A stretch of 64,000 nt of DNA from Cylindrobasidium torrendii FP15055 ss-10 (GCA_000934385.1 KN880518.1:28497-92496), one strand, 5' to 3'; shown: positions 1 to 13,385, counted from the stretch's first letter. Notes: generated by a model from the letters alone, not told the origin. Numbers and translations are program-made.

Positions 1-3000
1 TGCAGGAGCCAATGTCCTTGCTTTCTCTTTGACTAAGCCTTGGACACGTTGATGAGGGTTGCACAACAAATCTTCCATCCGCAGCATGAGCTTTTTGACC
101 TTCGCGGAGTTTGCAAAGGTCGAGAAATGGCCAGAGCGCAAAAGAACCTCTCCTGTGGTCGTGTTGGCCTCTACAGCAAGGGCAAGAGGATACTAGGAAG
201 AATGAGTTTGCTAGTTCAGAAAAAGATGTTAGACATACGTCGAGAACAGCTTTGCTTTCTACCGATTCCCAAAGACGGTGCTCAGGCGTAACATCCGATT
301 TCGAGAAGCTGAAGAGCGTGTTAAAGAGCTCGGAGCCGATCCACCGTTGGATAAGGCGAAGTGGAGTGTGCTGGTGCTCGAAAACAGACTCAGTCTCTTG
401 CTGGACACGATGAGCGGTGTCGACAAATAATGCAGTCTCGGTTGCCTGCACCCTCACGGGAACTGTTGTTATGCAAGGGGCTAAAGAAATTAAAATTGAG
501 GAATATAACAGAGCTTTGTGACGCGGCACTCACCAAGCATCGATTCAATCCCGTCTACAAGAACGCCGCGACCGGACAGCACTACACCAACGACCTAGAT
601 ATAAGTCAGAAGACGAAATCCTTGCCGATACAATACAACTCACGACATCCGTATAGGCCTGCATTTCGCCAAGCGCGACGCCGAATGCAGTGAGCAGGAG
701 CATGTGCGTATTGATCTTGAAGATACGCGAAGTGCGCTCCAAGTCTGCAAGCGTGAGACCCAATTTTGTCTCATGATGCAGAGAGTTCCCGACGAGGGAT
801 ACGCTCTGGGGTGGAACTATGTCCTGGAGGTATTCCGTATAGAAGATTTGGGCTGCCTCTTGCGATTGGGAATAGACATATTCCAGAAGGCGACTAGGCG
901 GTGGGCGAACAGTTTCGAACGAGTTGCTGTATCTTTCCCTTACTTCAGCCAGTAGCATGGGCAGGGATTCGCCTTCCTTTAGAATCAGTACAAAGGGTAT
1001 TTCGCGAGAATGTGTCTACATACCATCGTAGAGCGCGTGATGCATGGTGAGGACAAGATACGCGGCGTCGGGGCCCGTGTACAAGGCCAGTCTTAGAGGG
1101 GGCCTTGTCGACATGTTCTGCACGATGTCGTGTTCGGTCTTGGGAATATCCTCGCGTAACGCAGCCAAGGGGTTGTCGTTGTATGAATCTGGCATCCAAA
1201 GGCTCTCGTACCTGTCCAGGACGACTTGTAGGATGTGATTCTCGGTTGACACGAAGCAAGTGTGGAGAATCTCATTGGACCCGATGGTAGCGTCAAATGC
1301 GGCGTGAAGACGATCTGGGTCGGCGTCTGTGAGACGAAGCACAAAGTGGTTGACATAGACCGGCGCCTCAGAATTCAAAGTACGCGCAACTAGGCCCTCT
1401 TGCATCGGCAGACTCCGCCATACGTGACTGACCGAGGCAACATCAAATGCGCCCGTAATCTGCTTCTTCATTTCCTCGTCGACATTGATATCGATAACGT
1501 GGGTCTCTCGAGCGATTTTTGCCTTTGATGACCTTGCCAATTTTTCGAGCGTTGGCCCAGCCGTGATGATATGAGGAGGGATGAGGAACCCCGCGGTCTT
1601 GAGCTTGAAGCTGATGGAGATCGCAGTGAGGGAATCGATACCGAGCTCGAGAGTCGATGTACCCGCCTGAATGGAGGCTTCTGGAATACCGGTGCTAGCA
1701 CTAAGGATGGTGCGAAGCTTTTCTTCGTCCGCGGTGAGGTTGCGGCTAGCGGTGGTCTTCTGGACTTGGTTCCGGAGGGCATCAACTGGAAGGCTTGCAA
1801 ATATACGGCCGAGGGCCCTCACATCGACCTCGCCGGATAGAGGAACGCCCAACGGGATGTGGGTGAGCGGAATGACCAGGTCGGGAGTCATTCGAGGGTC
1901 GCAATTTCGTCGAAGAGTCTGTGAAAGAGGGACGTCCTGTTCGCTGATGGACGCATGCGTGGTTCCCATGCAGTCCCATGAACGGGACACAAACGAAACC
2001 GAGTATTTAACAACACCAGCGGGGTGGTTAAGACTTGCGGTGTGGACGCGAATCGAATGTGATGAAGCCGCAGACATTGCCTCTGAGATCGCATGGTGCT
2101 CGATGGTCTGGTCGAAATAGCCCAGGTCTTGAATGACCTGTGGACATCGTCAACAAGCCAGGCAAGTACTGCTTAAATGACTGCGTACCCCATTCGCAAG
2201 CATACGGCCACGCTTGCCAGTTCTCCAAAGCTTCCCGTGCGTCGTTTCGATGGATGCAGTTTTGACTCCCCTCAGATATCCTAGTGCCATTGATGGTCCG
2301 CCAAAGCAGAGCTCCTGTGGTGATATTAGAAGGATAACTCTTAGTAGAATAGTGGACTCACGCCACTCTCTCCGCGAAGGGCTGTTTTCATGCTTCCTTG
2401 GTGGATCACACAAGTCGTAGCTTGCGGAATAGGGTGTCCCACCAACGGCAAAGTCAATTGTCGATGCCTGTAGGTTGATACAATCCCGGAAGTTTCTGCG
2501 CATGCAGATAAGCGTCAGTGTGCATCAAAGTGCAACATTCACTTGCCATTGAAGCCAACAACGTGTAATACTGTCTGGTTCGCAGCGTGTTCGACAGCAC
2601 TCGATGGGGGCGAACCGCCTGCCATTTGGTCAGAAACAACGCAGAGAAAAAAAGGGTCTCATTCACCAATGAGTAGAGCGCAGCGCAGGGAAGCCATACT
2701 CGACAACTCGATGCCTTGTTCTTGAATCCAGGCGGAGGGCAACCTGTATAAATAAGCATTCGGTGCAGACAGTCGTAAAAGTGACCGACAGTGCATGAGT
2801 TGTACCGAGCAGGTTAAGAGTCGCAGTCAGGTCGCTTTGCAGCTCTCGCGCCGAGACTATTGCAATCGGGGTACCCAGGCGGATGGGCAGAAGTAGTTCG
2901 GTAAGGTGGACACCGAGAGCTGATATACAAGTAAGTAAGCGCCTTTATGGCCCGTGTAGACATACCAGGAGGCGACCATGCAACGAATGTGTCGGTTGGA

Positions 3001-6000
3001 AGGGCATCAGGGAGCGTGTCAACCAACCCTTCAATCACAGAATTAATGGACTCCGCGCTCAACACCGAGATAGTTGAGGGTTTCTGTGAAGAGCTCTTCA
3101 AAGACACTGTGGTCAAAGTCAGAATCGGACCGCTCCGAGAAATGGTGAATCACGCACACACTGCCACTGGAGCTGCCTGGTACGTCGCCGCCGCAGGAGA
3201 TGTGATATTAGCCCGATGAGTGGAAGTGGTGAAGTCGACCACTTCCAGGTCGTCCATCTGATCAAAAGTCTCGATAAAGTCAGCAGTTGTTAAGACAATG
3301 GTGGCCTCGACCGCGCGAGCGGCAAGGCGCTTGCATGTCCCGCGGAGGTTCGAGTCAATGGACACGAAGGTCTGTGTATGTTTAGATTCCGCAAAGCGCT
3401 AATAACTTAGCAACTCACGCTTCCAGACTTCAATATACTAGATGATATTAGCCTAGGTACAGCGCTCGGGAAGCAGGTGCTTACCCAAGTTCGTGAATGA
3501 TGGATTCTATGGACAGAGGTGCACAAACTGCGACAACACCCTTGTCCCGCTTGGCATGAAGCCAATGGGCAACACCATTCGAGGCCTGTCACTCGCTCAG
3601 TAAACATTTATGTCGCGATAATCAGGCTACACACCTCATTCAACTTCCCAAATGACCAAGCGCCTTCTTCATGTGAGGTAATGGCGACCTGTTCTGGAGT
3701 TTGTTGTGCGCGCAGCTCAAGCCAATGCGTCAACGAAGCAGGGACCGCTTTCTCGACGGAGGGAATCACGGATAGTAACGATTCGTCCAGGTTGTTGAGA
3801 ATGTCACCAATGGGCGCATCAGTATGCGCCAGTGCTTGGCGAAGAATGGCCTCAAATTGACGAGACATAACTTCGACGTGGTCGGCCGACCTGTAAACCT
3901 TTATCAGCAATGGACCTGTCTTTGATGGTCTAGTAATTCACATGTAAGCCCCGTTGCCCAGCACGTCGACCTTTATTGTCTTCTCGCTGGCGTATACGTT
4001 GATGGCGACGGGGTGTTCGACACTCAAGGTTGCGATGGAAGGCGCGGACCAAATGTACTCTGATTCTTTCAGCTTAGAGCCATCCGCGTTCTCGGTGTCG
4101 AAATACATGACGAAGATGACGGGAAACACCGGTTGATCAAGATTGCGCTGGAGGACCTTGCGAATCTTCTGCGATGAGACGAGGCGGCTTGATGCGCTTC
4201 GATTGGCAAGATCGGCGAGGTCTTTGATGAGCGAGCCCACGGACACGTCCTCGGCGACTCTGGCAACGACGGGCGTAGTGGTGATGAGCGGAGCAGCGGC
4301 GGTTTCGAGAGTAGGATTTCCGATGCGGAGTGACAAGGTCTCTCCAAACACCACCTTGTCGGTGTGCATATATGAGGACATGACAATCGACCAGGCAGCC
4401 TGAAGCAAATGACTAATGGACACATTCAATTGACTCGCCACTGAGGACAGCAGCGCCCTGTCGCAGTCAAATGGCCTTGAAGAAAACTGCTTGGCCTCCT
4501 CGATGGTTGGTGTGTGATCGAGCAGGATGGGCCATGCCGCGGCATCGGGCTCAGCAAAGGGAGCCAGTGTCTCTTCCCAGAAAGTTGACGATGTCTTGGG
4601 GTCGACAGCAAATAGGGAGGCAGATAGCGCTGAGCTAAGCTGGAGACGACGAGGAAGGGCCTTGTTGAGATAGCACAGTTGGACATCCTCGAGAATGAAA
4701 TCGACGGCATCCCCGTCGTAGAGTGAATGATGCATGTCCAGCAACATTGTCCTGCAGTTCGTCTCGTCCTCGAAGATACTCACCGACCATGGCGGCCGGC
4801 GAGAATCAGTCCATGCACGCATGACGGTTGCAGCAATTTCTTTAGATCGACGATCAATATCCTTTGCGAGGCATCTCTCCGTTGAGAACTGTATCGATAT
4901 GTTGCGCAACACAAGCTGGATAAAAATCCTAAATCTAACTCAGTATCGCTTCTCGAAACGGGTTAGATAACATACGGGGACCAGTCAGTGCCAATGATTT
5001 CGAACGGGCTGTATGCTGCAGCGGGAACAAAGACAGTCCGCAGGGCTTCAATCTTTGAGGCCGCTTTCTCCCATGCCGCCTCGAGAGCATTCACATCTAC
5101 ACTGTCTTGGAGCGCAAACAGACGATGCGACCAGTAAGCGGTCGGGTCCTTGGTCGTTTCGCCAAGCATGCCCTCCTGAACTATAAGCGTGTAAGCAAAG
5201 AGTCGACCATGTCCTCCACCGGACTTACGCGGGGTGCATGGAAGAACAAACTCGACGTTCCTGATCTCGCGTTGGACCGCAGGGCGCCATGTCGCCTCAA
5301 AGTCCTTGAGAGCTTGCGACTGTGGAGCATGTATGGGCTCCTCTGCATTTAACTGTGCGTCGGCATGTCGTGCCAACCTGACGGGTGTGCTGTGATTCAT
5401 CGTATCTTGAACAGTCACAGTAATGCCGGCCTTGCGGAGGCGTGAGACCAGTTGCACCGCTCGCAACTGTCACATAGTTTAGTTAGAACCTATTTCTTGA
5501 AATTCTCACAGCTAAGAGCAGAACATACCGAATCGACGCCGAGACCACGGAAGGACGTGGTCTTTGTGATCTGCTCCTCGGCGAAGTCTGTGAGCTCTGC
5601 CACCACCTTGCGGATGCGTTGCTCCGTAACAGACCACTCTACTGGGCCAGTGTTCACATCTCCGTTCTTCTCTTCCCAGGCATTGATATCTAAGGACGCA
5701 TAGTCTGCAGCAAGAGCCTTGCGGTCGATCTTATTGGAGGGGGTAAGAGGCAAGCGCTTCACCACCAAGAAGATACTATGTTCAGCAGATTAGCTTGGTC
5801 TGGCATGCATTTTCTAGAACTCACGTCGGGTTCATGTAGTCGGGAAGTGTTTGCTCAGCTTGTGCCCGAGCAGCCTTAGCAAGCAAGACAGCATCTGCGG
5901 ACTCGCAAAGGTTCTTGTCGGACGGCACTGACGGCGCAGCGAGGAAGGTGCAGATAACTTTCCGTGGGCGGCTGATGACAGGAAAGCGTTAGCACTACAA

Positions 6001-9000
6001 AACTGTTACGATTGAGCACACCAGCTCACTCTGGCCGAGATAACTGCATGGTTGTCACATCTAGGACAGCGGGATCGCAGCCTTTGATGCTGGTACTGAT
6101 CTCTGACAATTCCACCCGAATGCCTAAAAGGGTGAATGGGTATTACCAGGATGTAAGGGAACGGAAGATACCTCCTAGCTTAACAAGATCGTCGTTGCGG
6201 CCGACAAACTCACAAGTGCCATCGTGGAGAATCTATGACGGGCTTGAGTATCGAGAGGGACCACCTTGGAGTCAACACGCACTCGCACGACGTCTCCAGT
6301 CATGTAGACTTTCCCCGCAACGTCGTGGTCAATGAACTTCTTGGCGGTCATGTCAGGCTGCCGATGATAGCCGCGCGCGTTCTGGTATCCGCCTAGTGCA
6401 AGCTCGCCGACACCACCCCGAGGCACAACTCGACCATCCTTGATAACGAAGCAGCTAATAGTTTCGAGAGGCAGACCGACGTTCTGCGCCTTTGTGGCCT
6501 CCTCCGGCTCAAAACGACGATCTACAGAGACGTCAAACTCAATAACGTCACGGAAATCAAGGCTTACAAGTAGCGATGATAGTAGCTTCCGCAGGGCCAT
6601 ATGTGTTAAGAGAGACAACGCCAGGTCGACACCATTTGTCGGCGACAGGATCGGGGAGCTTCTCGCCGATGCTAATGAGAGCTTCTAGAGACAGGCATTG
6701 CATGAGCGACCATTGTGCCATGAACGCAGGCGTCAACTGAACTACAAGTCAGCAAGTTTGAATTGGCAGATGTGATGTGCGTACAAAGGCATGAGTTGCG
6801 ACAAATGCATTGACAGCATCGTCAAATTGTCCCACCAGAATTTCTTTTGGTGACGTGCACAGAGCACCGCAGGATGCGCCGAGGGCGTAGAAGACATCGA
6901 GGATCTACTTGGGTCTTAACATCGAGCATGGACTGAGAGTACGGATGTCACTCGCCGAGACATCAAATGTGTTAGCAGAGAAGTTGAGGACTCGCACGCC
7001 GGTCTCTTTCCAAGGTATGACCTCTTGGAGAACGGTCAGGGCCTGCACTGCGGCGCGGTGCTCGATGGGAACACCCTAAAACTGTAAATCATTTGGTAAT
7101 ATCGCAAGCAATGGACACACCTTGGGGAGGCCAGTCGTTCCACTTGTCCAGATTAAATAGGCCAAGTGTGAGGGAGAAACGTTGACAATGGGAGCTTCAT
7201 CATCACACACGAGGAGGCGGCGATCGTCCATTGCGATCATCTCAACTCCGTCGGGACGGACGACTTGTAAGCGCTGGAAATTCTCCTGGTTCTGTACGAT
7301 GACCAGAGGGCCGCCAGCGCGCGCAATGAGATCATGTTTCCTCTGATCAGGGGATGCGAAATCGATAGGACACCAGGCAGCGCCGGCCTATAGCAAAAGT
7401 GAGCAGAATACACTCGGACGTCAAGAGTTTGGGTACCTTGAGGATGCCGAGCATAGCAATGATAATCTCGGGGCACTTTTCCATGCAGATGGGGATGGCC
7501 TGGTCGCGCACATCGCCGAAACTCTTGATGATATAATTTGCAATGCGGTTGGCCGATGCATCGACTTCTGCGTAGGTCCATCGGAGGTCGTGCTCGGGGC
7601 GGTCGAGGTCTTGTTTGAACCAGAGAGCTAGTGCGTTGGGGTTCTGGCGAGCGTTCTGCTCAAACTCGTGGTGAATGAGTGTGCGCGACTGTGTATCCAC
7701 AGTTCTTGGGGTAGAGTTGACGGCTGATATGAGTTCTCTCGGGATTTTCGTGATTATATTGAGGAGAGGTTCATTCGTATTTGTGCCGCTGAGGATAGTT
7801 GAGAGCATGTTGTCGAATTGATGAAGCATGACCTCGCTTGCAGGAGGTACGAGGACATTGTTCGAACAGGTCGCACGAAGAGTGAGGGAATTATCAGCCT
7901 TGATCCAGATTTCAAGGACAACGGCAAACTTGGGTACAGTCAGTGTGAGATTGTCTGGACTGTATTATGAAGCAAACCTCTGTACGCATCGGTGGGTACT
8001 CTGACTCTGACCAGAGGTCAGTCTCCGAAGTCCCCTGCGCGAAATTCTGCAATGCAATGGTAGTGTCGTATATGATGCCGTTCTCGCCGCTGAGGACCTT
8101 CAAAGAAGGATAGCGATGCCTCAGTGCCGACGCGTTCTTGCCGACAAGTTGGGACAACATCTCGCTGGTGGAGGTTGTGTCCGCATCGCGAATGCGGATA
8201 GGGACAGCCGAGAATACAGGACCAACAGTGTGTTCAAGCTCATCCGTCATACGACCCCCGACGATACTTCCAAAGAGGATATCTGGCGTCTCTGCTTCGG
8301 AGTACGTGACCTACAGGGCTTTTAGGATACGCAACACAATGGGTGATTGGAGAAAATGCACCAGAAGCAAGCCCCATGCCGCCTGCAATATCGCAAGAGG
8401 GCTGGTTTCAAGGACCCTTGAACCGTCTTGCAGCTGTTGGTATGAGATCGTCGAAGTCATGATAGATGTATGGTGCCCCGGAGTTTTGCAATGTTGTCGA
8501 AGGCCAGAAAGATCTGGAAAAGCGGCCTGGGAGTACCCTTGGTTGCTAGTCAGACAGCGGTACAGACTAATCATCTAAACATACCGTCGAGTTCTTTCTT
8601 CCAATATTCTTCACTGGCGACATCATCGACATCGAGGGCATCGTGAACGCTGTACTCTATTCCCTCGCGGCGCAGTTGTGTGTTGGAGCCTTCATAGATA
8701 TTAAAAAGCTCTTCAAGCATCATGGCAAGAGACGCTCCGTCTATCTTGTCTATGAGAATCTCTAGACACACATTTCGAGCAGAAATTACAGACCGAACAA
8801 CGAATGGTGCAGGGTCAACACAAATCTAGTTTGCGTACTGTCCTGGTTTCTCAGAAGGGCCGTGGCCCAGGGCGTCTGCAGAGAAATGCGGTCTGGCACT
8901 GATCCTAAATATTCCTCTGTGAGCTTCGAGATGTCAGAGCTTTCCTGATCCACCCAATCCGCCAGCGAGCGCGGATGAACAATTTGGGCGAACGGTGAGA

Positions 9001-11984
9001 TGTCGCTGTGGCTGATGATGGCAAATGATGTTCGGAGGATAGGTGTCCGTTCCACTACTGTGTTCCAAGCAGCCTTGAAGCGAATGAGATCGATGCTGGG
9101 AGTGAGATGATAGACAGAATGGTTGAGATAGGCCGTTGGCTCTCTCAGCCAGAGGGCGAGGACACTAGCTTGCATTGGCGTGACCGGAAGGAATGGTGGC
9201 AGACTGTCCTCGTCGGAAAGTCCCAGTTCGAGCCGGACAGTTGGTGTGGCCTCGGTGACGAAGTTGGCGATGAGTCCATCGTGATGAGGCGCGGCATCGA
9301 CGAGTTGCTCATGACTTTCGAGGAGTGCACGAACGACGGAGGCTGGCGTTGCTGTGCCAAGCTGGAGAAGGTTGAGTTAGATCCGCAGAAGTGAAGACTA
9401 GATGAACTTTACCAAATCCTGTATGGTGGGGCTGCCTATACCAGCCTCGCGCAGTAACCTCAACAACTTGACGCCGCGAAGGGAGTCGATCCCAAGAGAA
9501 AGAAGACTTGCGCTCGGTGAAATTTGCCGCTCGTCCAAATCAGAGATGCTTGAAATGAGCTGGATGACGCGGCTGAGGGTAGTCGTGTCGACGTCGGAGA
9601 TATCTTCATCTTGTCCGGCAACCCGCTCTTCCTCCAAACGCGACTGTATCAGCCTGGCGATGGCTTTCCTGTCAGCCTTTCCTGCTGTAGATTGAGGGAT
9701 GCTATCATTGAGGTAGTACCCAACAGGCCGCATATGCGAAGGCAAATTCGTGTTGGCCGCATTTTCGACAATCTCAATTAGGTCCTTGTCCGCGGGAGTA
9801 ATGAGCGCGTAAAGCTGCTCGCTGATGATGGCGCTGTATGCGGCCCGAATTCCGGGCGCTGCCGACAACACGGCATCAATCTGCCGCTGATCAGAAAGAT
9901 GGACTCATGCTTGATCGTGGACTCACCTCTCCAAGTTCGACTCGGCGACCAGAAAGCTTGACCTGGTCCATTCCCATGCGTCCAAGATACTCCACACAAT
10001 TCCATTCGCCGTGTGCATCAACGACGATTCGAGCGCGGTCCCCAGTCCGGTAGACCCGGCCAATGTCCGGGACATGGATGAACGCCTCAGCAGTCTTTTC
10101 AGGCATGTCGAGGTAGCCTCTAGCAAGCTGCACGCCATGGAGGCCCAGTTCTCCAGGAAATCCCATTGGCACGAGTTTTGGCTCATTCGGATGCAGGATG
10201 ACTATAGACGCCGTGGAAATGGGGGAACCAAGGCGTGCACCGGACTCATTCGATGGATGGAAACGAAGCGTCACGTTGATGGACGCCTCAGTCGGTCCCT
10301 AGGGAAAGTCAGTCCAGATCTTTCTTGAACAGTATAGTATACTCACGTAAGCGTTAAACAACACGTATCCGTCGTCAGGTCGGCTGAAAGCGCGAATAAC
10401 CTGGTTGCTTAACTTTTCTCCCATGGTCCACAGCTCAAAATTCTTGCCAATCTTCTCTGGCCGCAACATTGCAGCCATGCTTGGCGTAGCCATCATATGG
10501 GTGCACCCTAGCTCGCGAACAGTGGCCTCAGGGTCGGTCAAAAACCTCTGTCTGTCCGCCGCGCATACAGTTGTGCCGGACCAGAAGTTGCAGAATATTT
10601 CCATTAATGACTTTGTCAATGTTAGTTGATGTCAAGCTCTGTCCTTCAAGCACGCACCGGGTCGAAAGTCGACGCCGCAAACTGGAACCAGCGGGTATCC
10701 CGAGGAAGTCCTCTGGCCGCGAGATGGGATGCTATAGACGCGGAAACGGAGAGATGCTCGATTTGGACGCCCTTGGGCTTTCCAGTAGAACCAGATGTGA
10801 ATAAGACTGGGCCATGGTAAGCATCTACTCAAAACTCGCCATGTACAAACTCACCATAGGCCAAATCATCACACTTTGGCGAACTCCAGGAAGTCACGTC
10901 CGTTTTCAAGTCACCGAGCTTCGAGATATCCAGCCACACCACTCCTGTCAAGGGGGCCATCCATTCAGGTCGCGGTGTGTGGCCCAGAACTATAGGAGCT
11001 GCGACGTCTTGTACGAGCTCGACAAGGCGCGAAGCAGGGGCATTATCGAGGCCCGGTAGCGGGCAGAAGGCATTTCCTGAACGCAGGACACCGAGATATC
11101 CGACATAGAGCTCAATCGAAGGTGGCAGTGCGAGAGGGACGACCGAGGTTTTGCTCCCCAGCAAGCCACGCAGCACCTGGGCAAGACGGAGTGATTGATT
11201 TTCTAGTTCGGCGTAAGAAAGGCTTGAGCGTTGGACTGGGTGTCCCTCCGCAGACAGGAAGTCAACTGCAATTGCGTCAGAGTACTTCGCGGCTGCTTCA
11301 AGGAAGCCATCGTGAAGCAGAACGTGCTTCGTGGTAGCGGTGGGATACGGCGCTGGAGGATAATTGATAGTGGAGAAAGCCTCGGCCTTGGGAGGAGCGA
11401 CGGAGCTCGACACAACTCGAGATTTGCAGAAGTCCAGCACGCGACGTGTCAATGACTCGGAGTGCACGGCCTTATCTTGAGAAGCACTTGAGGATGATTT
11501 GGACACGTAAAGGTCGAGGAGGCGCTGGGCCAAAGGATGTGGGACGCGATCTTGCGCATACGCCAACTGAACGGAAGTGCCACGGACTTCTATGTGGAAA
11601 GCAACAGGCAATTCTAGGTTTATGGGCGCACTCTATTCAGATATTAGACAAATGGCATGCGCGTCCGGAATGTGAAATACTTACTTTGTCGTCTGCACTG
11701 CTCAGTTGAGCCTCTACAAGCTCATGCCCAACAACGTCTGTGATGTTATATGTCTGGAGGGTTTCGCTCGACTGGCCCTCTTCAAGGCTATTTGCCCGCA
11801 CAAATGTAGACTCTCCCTGCCGAAAAGCGAACTCTCCCGTCCCTCCGAGCAGGATGCGCAGGACATTAGCGAAGGCGGCATTGTCGGCCCGAGGTTCGTT
11901 GCAGGTTACAGAGAGCACTGCCTGGCCTCCAGCGACGCCGCCTGGATAAAACGACGGGATTTGCGTGTGAGGTAGGGTCTGCAT
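1..11984 (-). CDS. Large NRPS, ferrichrome-type hydroxamate siderophore synthetase (C-terminal part beyond left edge)
   Basis: Multimodular peptide synthetase split by many short introns. Visible order: A1 (about 11450-9560; [19 protein letters not shown]), T1 (LGIDSL, about 9460), C1 (HHSLFD, completed by splicing about 8800-8755), A2 (about 7690-5690; [15 protein letters not shown]), T2 (LGVDSV, about 5530), C2 (HHSLYDG, about 4720), A3 (about 3830-1850, degenerate), T3 (LGIDSL, about 1630), C3 (HHALYDG, about 1025). The start is set at the ATG at 11984; an upstream in-frame extension begins only with TTG. Coding sequence still runs at base 1, so more domains lie outside; near bases 60-160 the frame is ambiguous (an extra intron or a shift). 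Known: fungal ferrichrome synthetases join A-T-C modules to terminal T-C repeats and assemble hydroxyornithine-based peptides. Inference: this is a SidC/Fso1-like enzyme. No ornithine monooxygenase or acyltransferase lies in the window. The product is unproven. Confidence 0.88.
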
Positions 11985-12062
11985 TGTGCACGTCGGTGTC
12001 AAAGTGCGAAAGAGATACCGTGGGAGCAAGTACTGTACGTGCCATTGAGGACTGCCCAGCCG

Positions 12063-12107
12063 ATGAGATAAGATTACCTCCCCAGTTATCAGAGATAATT
12101 TTTATCT
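12063..12107. promoter_or_regulatory. Cluster of four GATA cores upstream of the NRPS
   Basis: Four GATAA/TTATC cores lie within 45 bp: 12067-12071 (plus), 12086-12090 (minus), 12094-12098 (plus) and 12102-12106 (minus). They are about 80-125 bp upstream of the NRPS ATG at 11984. Two extended sites, ATGAGATAA and (minus strand) CTCTGATAA, each match the fungal iron-GATA consensus ATCWGATAA at 8 of 9 positions. Urbs1/SreA/SRE-type GATA repressors are known to control siderophore synthetase genes in iron-replete cells. That they act here is inference from position and motif. Confidence 0.6.
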
Positions 12108-13066
12108 TGATCCACGCGGATATCGCTGCTTCGGGGCCGTAACCACGTGAATGGGTCAAGGCACATAAGGCGCCATTGAATTTGCTTTCTTCAGGCTTTC
12201 GGTTGATCCAGAATTCAAGTTCAAGCTATATAGTCCAAGTACTCAAATACGTGCTTTCAGACTCTTGAACAGCGAGCTTGACAACATGAGCATGATATAC
12301 CGTGACCATTTATGGCTCCCACCATGGCGCGTTGCGATTTGGATACCTCAGCCTGTTAGGTACTTAGCAGCGTGGTTCGAACATGAAGCTGTCTAGACCT
12401 CTGATGATCGTTGCAGGATCACAGTCATAAGGCTTCATAAAGGTGCATTCTTCAGTCTTACACATGTATGATGTATGTGTAACTACCGGATTAATCACCA
12501 CTGCCAGTGAATCTAATACTTACTGAGTGTGATTATGCTACTCAAATGCTACTGACGCCCGAGCAGACTTGTTTTGTGTTCTTCTGGACTACGTCCTTGC
12601 CGAAGGTATCGCAACATTAGGCAGGAAGGAGAGCATCTCTTCTCGACTGACCATAGTATATCCAGAAGGCAAGCTATCCGACTCTATCGCAATACTGAGA
12701 CGAAGAAATCAAGCGACACGGACAACCTGTGACATGCCTTGATAATAAGAGGGCTGTTGATCTCTGTTGATTGCCGTCAGAGTGTTGCAGGGGCCGTGGG
12801 AATGGTACGCAGATACTTACATATACAGTCATAGTCGCGCTCGTTCTCACTGTCAATTGTAATGGAAATTGAGACTATTCGCCGCATGTTGGCAATACGG
12901 AAAGCTAGTAGGGCTCCTCAGGTTCGTGCGACAAGAACTTCTGAGTTTTGGTGAAAGGGATCGTAATTCATTGATGAGGTGCATTATTTTGGAGTGCAGG
13001 AAAGGATGCTGAATAAGAATGCCAAGAAGCCTGGCCGAACGGGAGCTGCTACCACTTTCTTCCTAT
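12108..13066. other. Intergenic, no gene seen
   Basis: About 960 bp between the NRPS promoter and the small CX9C gene. Only short unsupported reading frames occur on either strand. It should hold the distal NRPS promoter and the 3' end of the neighbouring minus-strand gene. Confidence 0.6.
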
Positions 13067-13294
13067 CTAAATGGCTGTTAAAATACTTGCGGGCCGACAA
13101 AATAGCCTCCGCACCGCACTCTGCACACATTTGGCAAACTTGAGAAAGTCATCCTTGCAGGTATCCTTCCTCACATCTGTATACGTGGCCACGATGCATT
13201 TTCCATAAGCAGAGGCCTGAGAAGCGCAGGTGGTGGTAGAGGCTACTGCCAGTCGGCGCAACGGACGCTCGACAGCTGTCGTGGTGGAAGACAT
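13067..13294 (-). CDS. Small twin-CX9C mitochondrial protein, NDUFAF8-like
   Basis: A protein of about 75 residues starting MSSTTTAVERPLRRLA at the ATG at 13294. It has two CX9C motifs, CASQASAYGKC and CKDDFLKFAKC, the helix-hairpin-helix signature of intermembrane-space proteins oxidised by Mia40. Length and motif spacing resemble the complex I assembly factor NDUFAF8 (C17orf89), where a short N-terminus precedes a CxxxxAYGxC-type motif. The last residues after VQSA may be altered by a small intron that I cannot fix, so the 3' end is uncertain. It is transcribed divergently from CSF1 with only 91 bp between start codons. The twin CX9C fold is clear; the assignment to NDUFAF8 rather than another CX9C protein is moderate. 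Confidence 0.7.
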   Translation of the reverse strand: MSSTTTAVERPLRRLAVASTTTCASQASAYGKCIVATYTDVRKDTCKDDFLKFAKCVQSAVRRLFCRPASILTAI

Positions 13295-13385
13295 TGACAA
13301 CACGTTGCACAGCCACACTGATCGTTCTCACTTCTGCCCCATCACGGCCAGGCATTGACACCGATGGACTTGTAGGGTGAACAGG
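13295..13385. promoter_or_regulatory. Compact bidirectional promoter (CX9C gene / CSF1)
   Basis: Only 91 bp separate the two divergent ATGs at 13294 (minus) and 13386 (plus). Both promoters and 5' leaders must share or overlap this interval and the flanking first exons. No TATA element stands out. Confidence 0.5.

Noticed and set aside
1..11984. NRPS as a type VI basidioferrin synthetase (single A domain, A-T-C-T-C-T-C)
   Set aside because: Two canonical adenylation domains and a third degenerate one are visible, so the single-A layout does not fit.
11866..12159. Upstream minus-strand frame as the true NRPS start
   Set aside because: It overlaps the NRPS exon in another frame and runs through the GATA cluster; the in-frame extension to 12029 starts with TTG. 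ATG 11984 gives the sensible N-terminus.
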